Made by a program: the position numbers and the translations under genes. From assembly GCF_040581485.1 (NCBI RefSeq), contig NC_090131.1, positions 2,852,001 through 2,916,000 on the forward strand: a DNA stretch of 64,000 bases. The letters run 5' to 3'. The notes beneath the pieces were generated by a model, which saw nothing but the letters and a program-made list of their open reading frames with translations, searched no databases and was not told the origin of the DNA. This document shows positions 40,201 through 46,085 of this stretch, in pieces. Numbering within the stretch: the stretch's first letter is position 1; the number at the start of each line of letters is the position of its first letter. The stretch comes from Linepithema humile (Eukaryota > Arthropoda > Insecta > Hymenoptera > Formicidae).

Positions 40201-41565
40201 GACTTCTGTCACCTGCTAGACGATGCTTCTCAGCCTTGAAAAAAATCAAAGCACAAAGAAATGAGAAAAGAGAGGGAACGGAGTAAAGGTTGTGTACAGA
40301 CGAGCCGCTCGGTGCGAAGTAAACGCGCGTTTAAAAACTGGTTTTTAGTAGACACGCGTTGTCCTGTTGCCCGTGTTCCAAACTCGAATTGACACCGCGC
40401 CGAGATAAAGCGCGCGAGAAAGCGGCGCGGGGGTGAGAGAGGAGCGGCGCGAGAGAGAGAGAGAAAGAGAGAGAGTGGCGAAAAAAGAAGATGGAGAAAA
40501 GGAGGATCGATGAAAAGCTAGCTGCTCGAATGCGAGAGAGAAAAAGATACAATGTGCAGAAAAGGAGAAAGAGGAGAGAAGGAAGAAGAGTGATAAAGAG
40601 AGAAAAAGAGAATGCGAGATCGGCAGGACAGGGCGGTGGAAGTGCGGGATGGAATGGCAGTGGACGGGGTGGAAGGAGGGCTGAGGAGGATTGCGAACTC
40701 CTCGCACATAAATAAACGCGAGGACACCGTTTGCGAGGCAGCCGAAAAGCCGCCTTCACCGCCGGCCGAGATCGCCGGCTTCGAAGACTCTCGAAACTTA
40801 TTAAAAATACATAGGCCCGCGCCTAATGGTGCATTTGGGCGAGCAGCGGGGTGGGCGCGGGCAACAGGGGAGAGGGTGGATTGGCAGGCGGTGGATGTGA
40901 AAAGGGTTCGAGCGGGGAGCTCTCACGGCGGGATCGCGAATTTGCATCCTCCTCTCTTTTACAGTTCATCCCGGCGCTCCGTCTCGCACGCTCGCGAAAA
41001 GCTATGCGGCGTCTCTCGTGGAGGATAGACGGGACGCGAGATGTGCTCGCAGATACGAGCGAGCGGAGAAGCCCCGAACGAAAGTTAACGAAGCGTCCGA
41101 GAAATTAATGAGATCGTTAGAAATGCTTATAAAGGCAATAACATCGAGCTAGATCGGAGATATTTTCTCATCTCGTCTTCCGTAAAATTGTGCAAATCTT
41201 GGGTTGTAATGAAATCCGATCTGAAATATTTGTCTTGAGCAAAATTATAATAGACGAGATGAGATTAGTAAACGTCGATACGAAGATTAGAAAAACTATT
41301 AATTGAAGGCCGCGATATTTCTAAATGACGAAGAATAAGAATGATGGGAAAAGATATGCGGTTGCTGGAAATCAGAATTTATCTCGACAAAAATGATACG
41401 AGCGTGCATGCTTCACTGTCATACGTACTCCGCAATAATTATACAGTTTGTCCCGTTCCTTCCGCGAGATCGTTCTCTTTCACTTTCGAGAATCCCTCAC
41501 TCCTGGCCGCTGCGATCCCCGAAGGACCGTGTCTTCCAGGTTTATTTTGGACTCTTTTCCCCACA

Positions 41566-41598
<33 letters not shown>

Positions 41599-44500
41599 CA
41601 TCGGCCTACATCCGTCTCTGCACTTTAGACCGTGGCTTGGCACATTAATGCCGAGTTATCCGGCGATTTGAAACGCATCGAAACGATTCTCGTGTGCGCG
41701 GCCATCGAGAGCCGAAGCCGGGACACCGCTCGGCGCGATTTATATAACTGGTTATTATTTCATACTTCCGTTCGGCCTGATGTCAAGAAGGCTTATCCTC
41801 CACCTTCGCCGTCCGCCAAAAAGGCATTCGTAATGTCGGCGGTGGTCGAGGACGCGCCTGCAATAAGAAGAGGACGCGGAGGGTATTCGAATTCGCGCTC
41901 GTGAACTCTCGATCTTTTTCCCGTACCGCTGTCGAGTGGTCCCTCGTACAATATATGATTCGATAATCGATTTTGTTAAGTGCTCCTTGAGTCTCCGATC
42001 GCTCACTTTAATAAATGCTATCCTGTGTAACTTCATATAAACTTTCTTTATAATTTCGCGAATATCTTCATCAAAATTACCGCCTACTAAATATATATAT
42101 GTGAAATTGTGTCGATGCAGTATACGATGTGTAACACATATCGATTCTTTTTTATTTCAGAAGGGCAAGGTATTCTGCAAGAAATCCTGACCGTGAACGC
42201 AACGGACGACGATCTCTCGGAGGACAACAGCAAAGTAAATTATTACCTGCAGTCACCTGTGAAGGGATTTTTGGTGAATTCTCAGAGCGGTACTGTGACT
42301 GTGAATCGCACAGCGATACCCAGACCGATACCGAAGGAGATGAACCTGGCGATCGTCGCGAAGGACCAAGGTACGCCTGCGGCGTTCTCGGTGTGCTCGG
42401 TCATCGTGCGACTTAGCAGTTTGAAGAGTACTCTTCCCGGGCGTGAGTACAATATCACGGTAAAGGAAAGCTCGCCAAAGGGTACGACGTTGATGAGGCT
42501 CTCCGACGTAGACTTGCTGGACGGCGCCATCGTTGCGGGCGACGATAGCGGGGTATTCGAAATATCTAGGGGCAAGCTGATCCTCTCGAAAACACTTGAT
42601 CGCGAGGTGAAGGACAGGTAAGCGTCAATGGCTCGAAACAATTTTAATTAAAAATTTATCGCGTTGAATATATATTTTAGTTTTTTTATCAATACTTTTA
42701 ATGTTCTACTGTATTTTATAAATTATTCTGATTTCTTTGCAGATACGTGTTGAGCCTGGGCAGCAAGGTCGGTAACATGACGACTGGCTCGCTGGTGGGA
42801 GACGAACCGGTAACAGTAACAATCATCGTGGAAGACATCAATGACAATCATCCGTATTTCATGAAGGAGCTCTACACAGTTTCGATAAAGGAAGACGCTC
42901 CGCGTGGCACGACCGTTGCCGTTTTACGCGCCAAGGATGACGACATAATCGGCAGTGCGGCGGCCACGCTGGTGTACGACATCACGTCAGGAAACGACGG
43001 CGGTCTGTTCCGCGTGGAGAAGACGACCGGTGCCGTTTTGGTGAACTCCACGCTCGACTGCGACCTCGAACCCGAGGTCTACAATCTCGTGGTGATGGTC
43101 TGCGACAGTGATCCGGTATCTCCTCTCTGCGCGCTCGCCAAACTCTGCGTCATCCTGGAGGACGTGAACGACAACTCGCCAAAGTTCCCCGTTTCCGAAT
43201 ACCTCGAGTTCGTCGGCGAGAACGAGCCGATCGGCACGACCGTCTTCTCGGCGCGCGCCTCGGATCTGGATCGCGGTATTTTCGGATCGTTGAACTACTC
43301 CATCGTTTCCGCCGCCGCGAGCGGCTTCTCGGACATCGACGATAGTTGGAAGCTGTTCGCGGTCGACGAGAGATCGGGCATCGTCATCGCACGCGCTCAG
43401 TTCGACTACGAGCAGAGAAATCGGTACGCCTTCACCTTGCGCGCGACAGACATGGGTGGTCGTACCGCGGCAGTGCGTGTCAGGGTGGAGATCGAATCGA
43501 GGGACGAGTTCTTTCCGCAATTCACCGAGAAAATGTACCGATTCGGAATTAAAAGCGGGGCTCAGATGTCACCCGGCACGGTGATTGGTCACGTGACGGC
43601 GACCGATCGCGACAAAGGCCCCGACGGCCGGGTCGTATACCAATTGAGGTCTCAGAATCCTTACTTCAAACTGAACCGCACAACCGGCGCGCTGATTGTG
43701 AAGCAAAAATTGATGCACATCGAACTAGACATAGAAGAATCATCCAGATTGATGATCACCGCGAGTTCTGGTAGGCAAGGCTCTTTATCCAACATGACAA
43801 TAGTGGAGATTGTGTTGATGGACGATAACGAGCCGAATGGAGCTAGAGGGGCTCTAGCAACACCGACGGACGTCGGCTCGAACATGGCCGTGGCCACTTC
43901 CGGAGGTCTGGCCGATTGGGTTCTGGGTCTATTGATCGCTCTTCTTCTTCTCATCCTCGCATTCGGTGCTATCTTTCTCTATCTTCACATCCGCAATCGT
44001 CGTCACAAGAAGCCCGGCGCAAAACCAGGTCTGAATGGCGAAAGCAACGCTACGGCGTCCAATAGTTACGTCGACCCGAGCGCATTCGACACAATTCCGA
44101 TTAGAAGCGTGACTGGAGTTGGCGCGAATGGAAACGGTTCCGGAAGTGCTGGAGGCGCGGGTGGCGGCGCGTCTTGCCAGTTTGCGCCTCCGAAATACGA
44201 CGAAATACCTCCGTACGGAACATCTGGCCAATCCGGACAACAACAGGCTACCTCCGAGCTTTCCGGGAGCGATCAATCAGGTTCTTCCGGCAGGGGCTCC
44301 GCCGAGGACGACGGGGAAGACGAGGAGATCAGAATGATCAACGAGGGCCAACAAACCGGCGATTCCGCGAGCGATCTCTCGGTTCACAATACTCAGGAAT
44401 ACTTAGCTAGATTGGGCATCGTGGATCCTCCGGCTGGTACGCCTAGGAGGCCCCCCGAGGCTCTTCCCCTCGACAGTCTGCATCTGTTCGAGGACGAAGC

Positions 44501-45062
44501 CAGCACCGAGGCGGACATAGCGACGCTAATCTACGGCAAGATCGGAGAATCCGGACGTCCTACTTCCGGTTTGGAGGTCCCAGGAGGACCGTCGATGAAC
44601 GGCTCGTTGAGCTCCATTGTGCACAGCGAGGAGGAACTTACCGGCTCGTACAATTGGGACTACCTTTTGGACTGGGGACCGCAGTATCAACCGTTAGCTC
44701 ACGTGTTCAGCGAAATCGCCAGGTTAAAAGACGATGCCGCCAGTGTTCAGAGCGGAAACTCTGGCAGCAGCGGTAAGACCAAGTCTGTACATAAAGCACC
44801 GCCGCCGCCGTTGCTCACGTCCGTCGCTCCAAGGTCATTGGCGGCGCCAGCGCTGGCGAGAGGGATCTTGCCGAGGTCACCGATCAGCCACGACGCCTCC
44901 ACGTTCCCCTCCGCCGCGCTAAGTCCAAGTTTCTCGCCCTCACTGTCACCTCTGGCCACGAGAAGTCCTAGCATAAGTCCGCTCGTGCCACCCACCACCC
45001 AGCGATCCGGTCAGAGTGCCAACCGAGGGATTCCCGTCACCGATGCCGAGCTCAGGATCTGA
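10207..45062 (+). CDS. ds: Dachsous protocadherin (5' partial, 14 exons)
   Basis: This is a giant type-I membrane cadherin, the ligand and partner of Fat in planar cell polarity and Hippo growth control at adherens junctions. The coding exons are 10207-10370, 10745-11149, 13562-13970, 18315-18593, 19451-19674, 24584-25250, 25334-25684, 27686-28012, 28089-28512, 31714-32662, 32897-33182, 39380-39676, 42161-42617 and 42743-45062. Every junction is GT-AG and phases match throughout, giving 2518 codons plus TGA. About 20 cadherin repeats are recognisable from LDRE and DxNDNxPxF motifs; the first is partial. A hydrophobic helix (about 43914-43994) precedes basic residues NRRHKK and a tail of about 350 residues. 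The tail carries SVHNTQEYLARLGIVD and YNWDYLLDWGPQYQPL, which I recognise as Dachsous-type. The absence of EGF and laminin-G domains argues against Fat. If the total is 27 repeats as in Drosophila Ds, about seven lie upstream. Confidence 0.93.
10745..11149 (+). CDS. ds: ds exon b: end of EC8, all of EC9, start of EC10
   Basis: Acceptor TTATAG at 10744, donor CAG/GTGAGA after 11149, phase 0 at both ends, 135 codons. It opens with the calcium-binding motif EDVNDNTPSF closing the previous repeat. It then holds one complete repeat ending in DVNDNPPAF. Confidence 0.92.
12554..12582. repeat. (TC)n microsatellite
   Basis: A pure dinucleotide tract, complementary to the (GA)n tract at 12757-12780. 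Confidence 0.9.
12757..12780. repeat. (GA)12 microsatellite
   Basis: A pure dinucleotide tract, 174 bp beyond the complementary (TC)n tract. Confidence 0.9.
13562..13970 (+). CDS. ds: ds exon c: EC10 and first half of EC11
   Basis: Acceptor TGCAG at 13561, donor ACAG/GTAAGG after 13970, ends phase 1. It contains VDQDTGNN, LDRETLDRY and DDNDNDPRF. The frame runs on into the following intron (to 14245) but loses cadherin similarity exactly at the donor. Confidence 0.92.
16261..16292. repeat. (GA)n microsatellite
   Basis: A GA tract with a single interruption, in a ds intron. Confidence 0.85.
16976..16990. repeat. Homopolymer of 15 C
   Basis: An uninterrupted C run in a ds intron, a likely sequencing-error spot. 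Confidence 0.9.
18315..18593 (+). CDS. ds: ds exon d: second half of EC11 and first half of EC12
   Basis: Phase 1 at both ends; acceptor CACAG at 18314, donor AAGG/GTAAGA after 18593. It contains LDRETKAV and the linker motif LDVNDNSPEI, followed by ALDTDLGEN of the next repeat. Confidence 0.91.
18594..19450 (+). other. ds: ds intron, no feature seen
   Basis: An 857-bp intron between exons d and e. I see nothing in it beyond ordinary splice signals. Confidence 0.75.
19451..19674 (+). CDS. ds: ds exon e: second half of EC12
   Basis: Acceptor TTTTAG at 19450, donor AAC/GTGAGT after 19674, ends phase 0. The repeat ends in LALADNRPTF, not DxNDNxPxF, so the calcium-coordinating linker acids are missing here. 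Confidence 0.9.
19984..20200. repeat. Short inverted-repeat element, MITE-like
   Basis: The 24 bases at 19984-20007 and the reverse complement of 20177-20200 match with one mismatch; the shared core is TTTTATTCATTTTTATG. About 169 bp of AT-rich DNA lies between the arms. I see no clear target-site duplication, so this could be a MITE remnant or a chance AT-rich dyad. Confidence 0.4.
21300..21704 (-). pseudogene. Decayed fifth unit of the BED-finger array
   Basis: Downstream of the stop the repeat continues in broken form. The unit linker is recognisable at 21660-21704 with substitutions that create stops. A finger-B remnant follows (CDE, then ILSESLENH and a shortened HSHSKK). A finger-C remnant at about 21310-21425 reads WKYCTKSDGFEVECNICH and then a stop. 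Finger A is not recognisable. This shows the array was once longer at its 3' end. Confidence 0.7.
21667..23840 (-). repeat. 537-bp tandem repeat array
   Basis: The marker AGTGATGAAACGC or its variant (plus-strand reading) occurs at 21667, 22201, 22738, 23275 and 23812. The spacings are 534, 537, 537 and 537 bp. The 537-bp period is exactly 179 codons, so the reading frame is kept in every copy. The 23812 copy is a truncated upstream edge and the 21667 copy belongs to the decayed downstream unit. Confidence 0.9.
21705..23798 (-). CDS. Tandem BED-type zinc-finger protein, nested in ds intron
   Basis: This intronless open frame gives 697 codons from the ATG at 23798. An earlier in-frame ATG at 23909 would add 37 mostly hydrophobic residues, and homology to the repeat starts only around 23840. 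The protein is four units of 179 residues, each with three fingers of the form W...CxxC...HxxxH or HxxxxH. Finger A starts WKYY, finger B PWMYFKY, finger C has KYC or KYW before the CNIC knuckle. These are BED-type fingers, found in hAT transposases and in host DNA-binding proteins derived from them. No transposase catalytic core or dimerisation domain is present. The likely role is nuclear DNA binding, with 12 fingers. The frame stops within a linker after the fourth unit, where the DNA goes on into a broken fifth unit. Expression is unproven. A repeat-born open frame with no transcript is the alternative, but 2 kb open in AT-rich DNA argues for selection or very recent duplication. Confidence 0.72.
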   Translation of the reverse strand: MSASLNILYKKHVWKYYVKLSDLEAQCKFCENKYFYTKDGNFKRHIAICHIKIWKYEEKKTVIKGPWMYFKYLNKSYSQCVICDANVLSTFESVENHLSSHSEKQRENHTFRNWPWKYCTKRDDFAIECNICHQNFALTISDKINRHIKLKHSNKLENTQETHDTVGSSECVSSLRTDTTSKSLTIVTKKNLWKYYVKLSDCEAQCMFCENIYNYLDFGNFRDHTAKCHRKILIYEQERKLIKLPWMYFKYLNKSHLQCIICDANVLSTSESVENHLSSHSEKQRKNHVLSSWSYKYWIRRDDFVVECNICNKNVNLFVYSSLNTHIKLKHLNKLKNTQETHDTVGSSECVSSLRTDTTSESLTIVTKKNLWKYYIKLSDCKAQCMFCENKYNYLDLKSFRQHTAGCHRKILIYEQERKLIKLPWMYFKYLNKSHSQCIICDANVLSTSESVENHLSSHSEKQRKNHVLSPWLYKYWIKKDDFVVECNICNKNISLCANSYLNVHIKLKHSDKLENTQETHDTVGSSECVSSLQTDTTSKSLTLVTKKHLWKYYVKLSNFKAQCMFCEKKYEYIKIDTFRMHFIRHHRKIWKYEEEKKLIKLPWMYFKYSNKLYSQCIICNANVRSTSESVRSHLSSHSEKQRKNHILRNWAWKYCTKRDDFVIECNICHKNFSLTISYQLNIHIKIKHSDKLKNTN
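24584..25250 (+). CDS. ds: ds exon f: EC13, EC14 and start of EC15
   Basis: Acceptor TTCTAG at 24583, donor CCTG/GTAAAT after 25250, ends phase 1. Two canonical linkers are visible, EDANDNAPNW and LDQNDNDPVF. The exon follows the AT-rich intron that carries the BED-finger gene. Confidence 0.92.
25334..25684 (+). CDS. ds: ds exon g: EC15 and first strands of EC16
   Basis: Separated from the previous exon by only an 83-bp intron; phase 1 at both ends. It contains VDKDSGDNG. The EC15 end, around IPVPAQTIGPPRLLL, has no DxND motif. Confidence 0.9.
25685..27685 (+). other. ds: ds intron, no gene seen
   Basis: A 2-kb GC-richer intron. Overlapping open frames on both strands have no recognisable domain. 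Confidence 0.7.
27686..28012 (+). CDS. ds: ds exon h: EC16 and first half of EC17
   Basis: Acceptor CACAG at 27685, donor GCAG/GTGAGA after 28012, phase 1 at both ends. It contains LDREEVARY, the linker VDENDNSPEF and ASDLDEGKNG. Confidence 0.91.
28089..28512 (+). CDS. ds: ds exon i: end of EC17 and most of EC18
   Basis: Follows a 76-bp intron and ends phase 2 at CCGG/GTGAGT. It contains LDRETIPKY, LDINDNAPTF and TDPDQGVNG. An extra segment of about 18 residues lies between the linker and the usual first strand of EC18. Confidence 0.9.
28513..31713 (+). other. ds: ds intron with a MITE-like element
   Basis: The first half is CpG-rich with a (GA)n tract at about 28799-28816. The last 900 bp is AT-rich and carries the inverted-repeat element at 31012-31369. 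No gene is evident. Confidence 0.7.
31012..31369. mobile_element. MITE-like element with perfect terminal inverted repeats
   Basis: The element is 358 bp and AT-rich, beginning ACATCCCTGATGGAAATA and ending in the reverse complement of the same. The first 22 bases of the two ends match exactly, and the match extends to about 29 bases with one mismatch. The interior is full of short CTGAAA/TTTCAG variants that could pair into a long hairpin. It has no coding capacity. A TA dinucleotide lies close to each end (immediately right, three bases away on the left), which hints at a Tc1/mariner-type duplication but does not prove it. Confidence 0.7.
31714..32662 (+). CDS. ds: ds exon j: end of EC18, EC19, EC20, start of EC21
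   Basis: Starts phase 2 after TACAG and ends phase 0 at CAG/GTGAGA. It contains LDRERESSY, SDVNDNAPVF and SDVNDNPPIF. EC19 ends in QVGDHADLAL with no calcium motif. EC20 carries a charged insertion of about 35 residues (roughly 32370-32490). Confidence 0.92.
32897..33182 (+). CDS. ds: ds exon k: EC21 and start of EC22
   Basis: Acceptor TTGCAG at 32896, donor GAAG/GTAAAT after 33182, ends phase 1. It contains ASDADQGLN, LDREIREKY and IDINDNQPTF. Confidence 0.91.
33367..33653 (-). CDS. dnk: dnk exon 3: lid and C-terminus
   Basis: Acceptor ATTTTTAG; the split codon GTC completes DLIVYL. It carries the lid RGRKEE, HEIHDDWL and the final strand VMIIDGDKSLEEM, then a divergent tail to the stop. 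Confidence 0.92.
33367..34329 (-). CDS. dnk: Deoxynucleoside kinase, nested in ds intron (3 exons)
   Basis: Phosphorylates deoxynucleosides with ATP to monophosphates for DNA precursor salvage. Insects typically have one multisubstrate enzyme of this TK2/dCK family. The exons are 34123-34329, 33728-33977 and 33367-33653; phases agree and give 247 residues, close to the roughly 250 of Drosophila dNK. Seen in order: P-loop GNIGSGKT, EPVDLWRNV with the base-activating glutamate, MERSIFSSR (the ERS motif), DLIVYLRTTPEVVY and the arginine-rich lid RGRKEE. Two starts are possible: ATG 34329 gives a basic, hydrophobic N-terminus, and ATG 34290 gives 234 residues. A TTGTTTCAG resembling a splice acceptor lies just inside the longer start, so the shorter form may be used. 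The 3' end lies 185 bp past ds exon k on the opposite strand. Confidence 0.93.
33728..33977 (-). CDS. dnk: dnk exon 2: ERS motif region
   Basis: Acceptor CTTTTAG, donor ATAG/GTATGT, ends phase 1. It encodes DLLYKDP, FLFQSYAQLTRL, MERSIFSSR and the start of the DLIVYLRT strand. Confidence 0.92.
34123..34329 (-). CDS. dnk: dnk exon 1: N-terminus and P-loop
   Basis: Ends phase 0 at TTG/GTAAGT on the minus strand. It encodes the P-loop GNIGSGKT and the EPVDLWRNVAGVNLL stretch. Confidence 0.9.
34655..34855 (+). CDS. Candidate short coding segment, unknown protein
   Basis: I do not recognise this protein. After an acceptor-like TTTTTTTAG the frame is open to a TAG at 34853-34855. It encodes about 66 residues ending LDEDEYFPPKPHTTTFRIME. 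The second half has mixed GC third positions that look more coding than the AT-rich flanks. There is no in-frame ATG near its start, so it would need an upstream exon. A small open frame at 34457-34582 (with a hydrophobic stretch) is the only nearby candidate and has no good donor. It may be a small gene divergent from dnk, or chance. Confidence 0.22.
   Translation, partial: VICDAQLYISFCFLRYILHKTLKLFEKRVQQHELTDNASLRRITDILDEDEYFPPKPHTTTFRIME
34856..39379 (+). other. ds: Remainder of ds intron, no gene seen
   Basis: This 4.5 kb has no recognisable coding sequence. It holds a run of 24 T at 36764-36787, an AT dinucleotide patch at about 38519-38552 and a duplicated 13-base TGATTATAGACAG near 35346-35371. 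Confidence 0.7.
36764..36787. repeat. Homopolymer of 24 T
   Basis: An uninterrupted T run in the ds intron upstream of exon l. It could be the tail of a minus-strand retroposed copy, but no gene similarity is visible next to it. Confidence 0.85.
39380..39676 (+). CDS. ds: ds exon l: EC22 and start of EC23
   Basis: Acceptor TTTCAG at 39379, donor TCAG/GTGGGT after 39676, phase 1 at both ends. It contains LDAETRSEY and TDINDNAPRF. The 6.2-kb intron before it houses the kinase gene. Confidence 0.91.
39677..42160 (+). other. ds: ds intron, no gene seen
   Basis: This 2.5-kb intron is purine-rich on the plus strand at 40430-40700. That produces long Arg/Glu/Lys-rich open frames without domains. 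It has a (CA)n tract at 41562-41598. Confidence 0.7.
41562..41598. repeat. (CA)n microsatellite
   Basis: A CA tract with one AT interruption, 560 bp before ds exon m. Confidence 0.9.
42161..42617 (+). CDS. ds: ds exon m: EC23 and most of EC24
   Basis: Acceptor TTTCAG at 42160, donor ACAG/GTAAGC after 42617, ends phase 2. EC23 closes with RLSSLKSTLPG, again lacking DxNDN. LDREVKDR of EC24 is split by the donor. Confidence 0.9.
42743..45062 (+). CDS. ds: ds last coding exon: EC24 end to EC27, membrane helix, cytoplasmic tail
   Basis: Acceptor TTGCAG at 42742, stop TGA at 45060-45062. It closes EC24 with EDINDNHPYF and EC25 with EDVNDNSPKF. The last two repeats have degenerate ends (IESRDEFFPQF and LMDDNEPNG). 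The membrane helix is about 43914-43994. The tail has a Gly/Asn/Ser-rich stretch, PPKYDEIPPYG, an acidic segment, the conserved SVHNTQEY and YNWDYLLDW blocks (about 44382 and 44647), and a Pro/Ser-rich end finishing DAELRI. Conserved tail segments are the likely contact sites for Dachs-pathway partners (family knowledge). Confidence 0.94.
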
Positions 45063-46085
45063 AGACAGTTAGATTTTATTCCGGCATTACTCTGCGTGCA
45101 AGTTTTAGTGTTAATCTAGTGATGATTCGCCGGGAAAGCAATATCAGTAAGACGACGCGGTGTAAAGCAATACGAATGATATTCCTGTTGATATGCGTTG
45201 TTGTATGATGCGATTGATTATAGTGAATATAGTGTTCTCTTAGACTGTGCGAACAACGTGACTCGCGATGTATAGTATTAACGAGTGATTTTAATTTAGA
45301 AATTTTAACGTGACCGGTCGTCGAAGAAGCGACGACTGAATCGCCCCCTCCCTCATCACACGCAAACGCTAATTTCCCGTCTTTAATTGTTACTCGCAAT
45401 TTTATAGATATTTTTCATTGATCGCGAGGCATAGTAAGAGTAACGTATTTCACAAGTGAAAGAGGAAGCGGGAAAACGGTGATTGCGTTTTATCATACAA
45501 TAGGAACGCGTCCTATGTTCCGATCGATAGCCAAGTAAAGGGAAGTACTTCTTTCTGAACGGAATGCGTTGTAAATACGCGCCGGCTGCGACGGCGCTTA
45601 GTCATTAAGTAGCATTGTAAATAATTCACGAGAATAACGATGTTGTCATAATCAAAAAGATAGACTGTCCTTATGTAAAGCGGAAGTTGGATGATTGCGC
45701 CGTGTTCATCGCGCCGCGTAAATGTGTACAGTATAATCTAATTTTATAACGTCAATCGATCGATACTGCGACGAACACGGCGATATCGTCCGTATTGGAA
45801 AAACAGAACGCGCTGACACGAGCGAACTGATCACAACCGGATTTCGTGGCAGCGTATCTCTAAAAAAAACATTCTTAACTTCGTTAATTGTTACTTTGTT
45901 TCAGTCCTCCGAATGCGATCTCGATGTACCGGGGGACGAAATCTCAGCCAGGTATATATATAATATATATATACGCACTGAATATATTATAAATATATGT
46001 CATATTTTGTATAAATCGCTCTCTGTACAAAGACTCTCCCGAGCCAAGGGCCTCGCGGCAACGTTGGGCCTTAAATAAATGAATT
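45063..46085 (+). other. ds: Probable ds 3' UTR
   Basis: About 1 kb follows the ds stop before the first strong polyA signal at 46074. No downstream plus-strand gene is visible, so I read it as ds 3' UTR. It contains no coding signal apart from a small exon-like stretch at 45905-45951. Confidence 0.6.
46074..46079 (+). terminator. ds: Candidate ds polyadenylation signal
   Basis: A canonical AATAAA hexamer, 1.0 kb after the stop and followed by a T-rich stretch. Confidence 0.55.

Noticed and set aside
40430..40720. Arg/Glu-rich open frames around a purine-rich stretch
   Set aside because: They are produced by GA-rich low-complexity sequence in a ds intron, with no splice-compatible coding signal.
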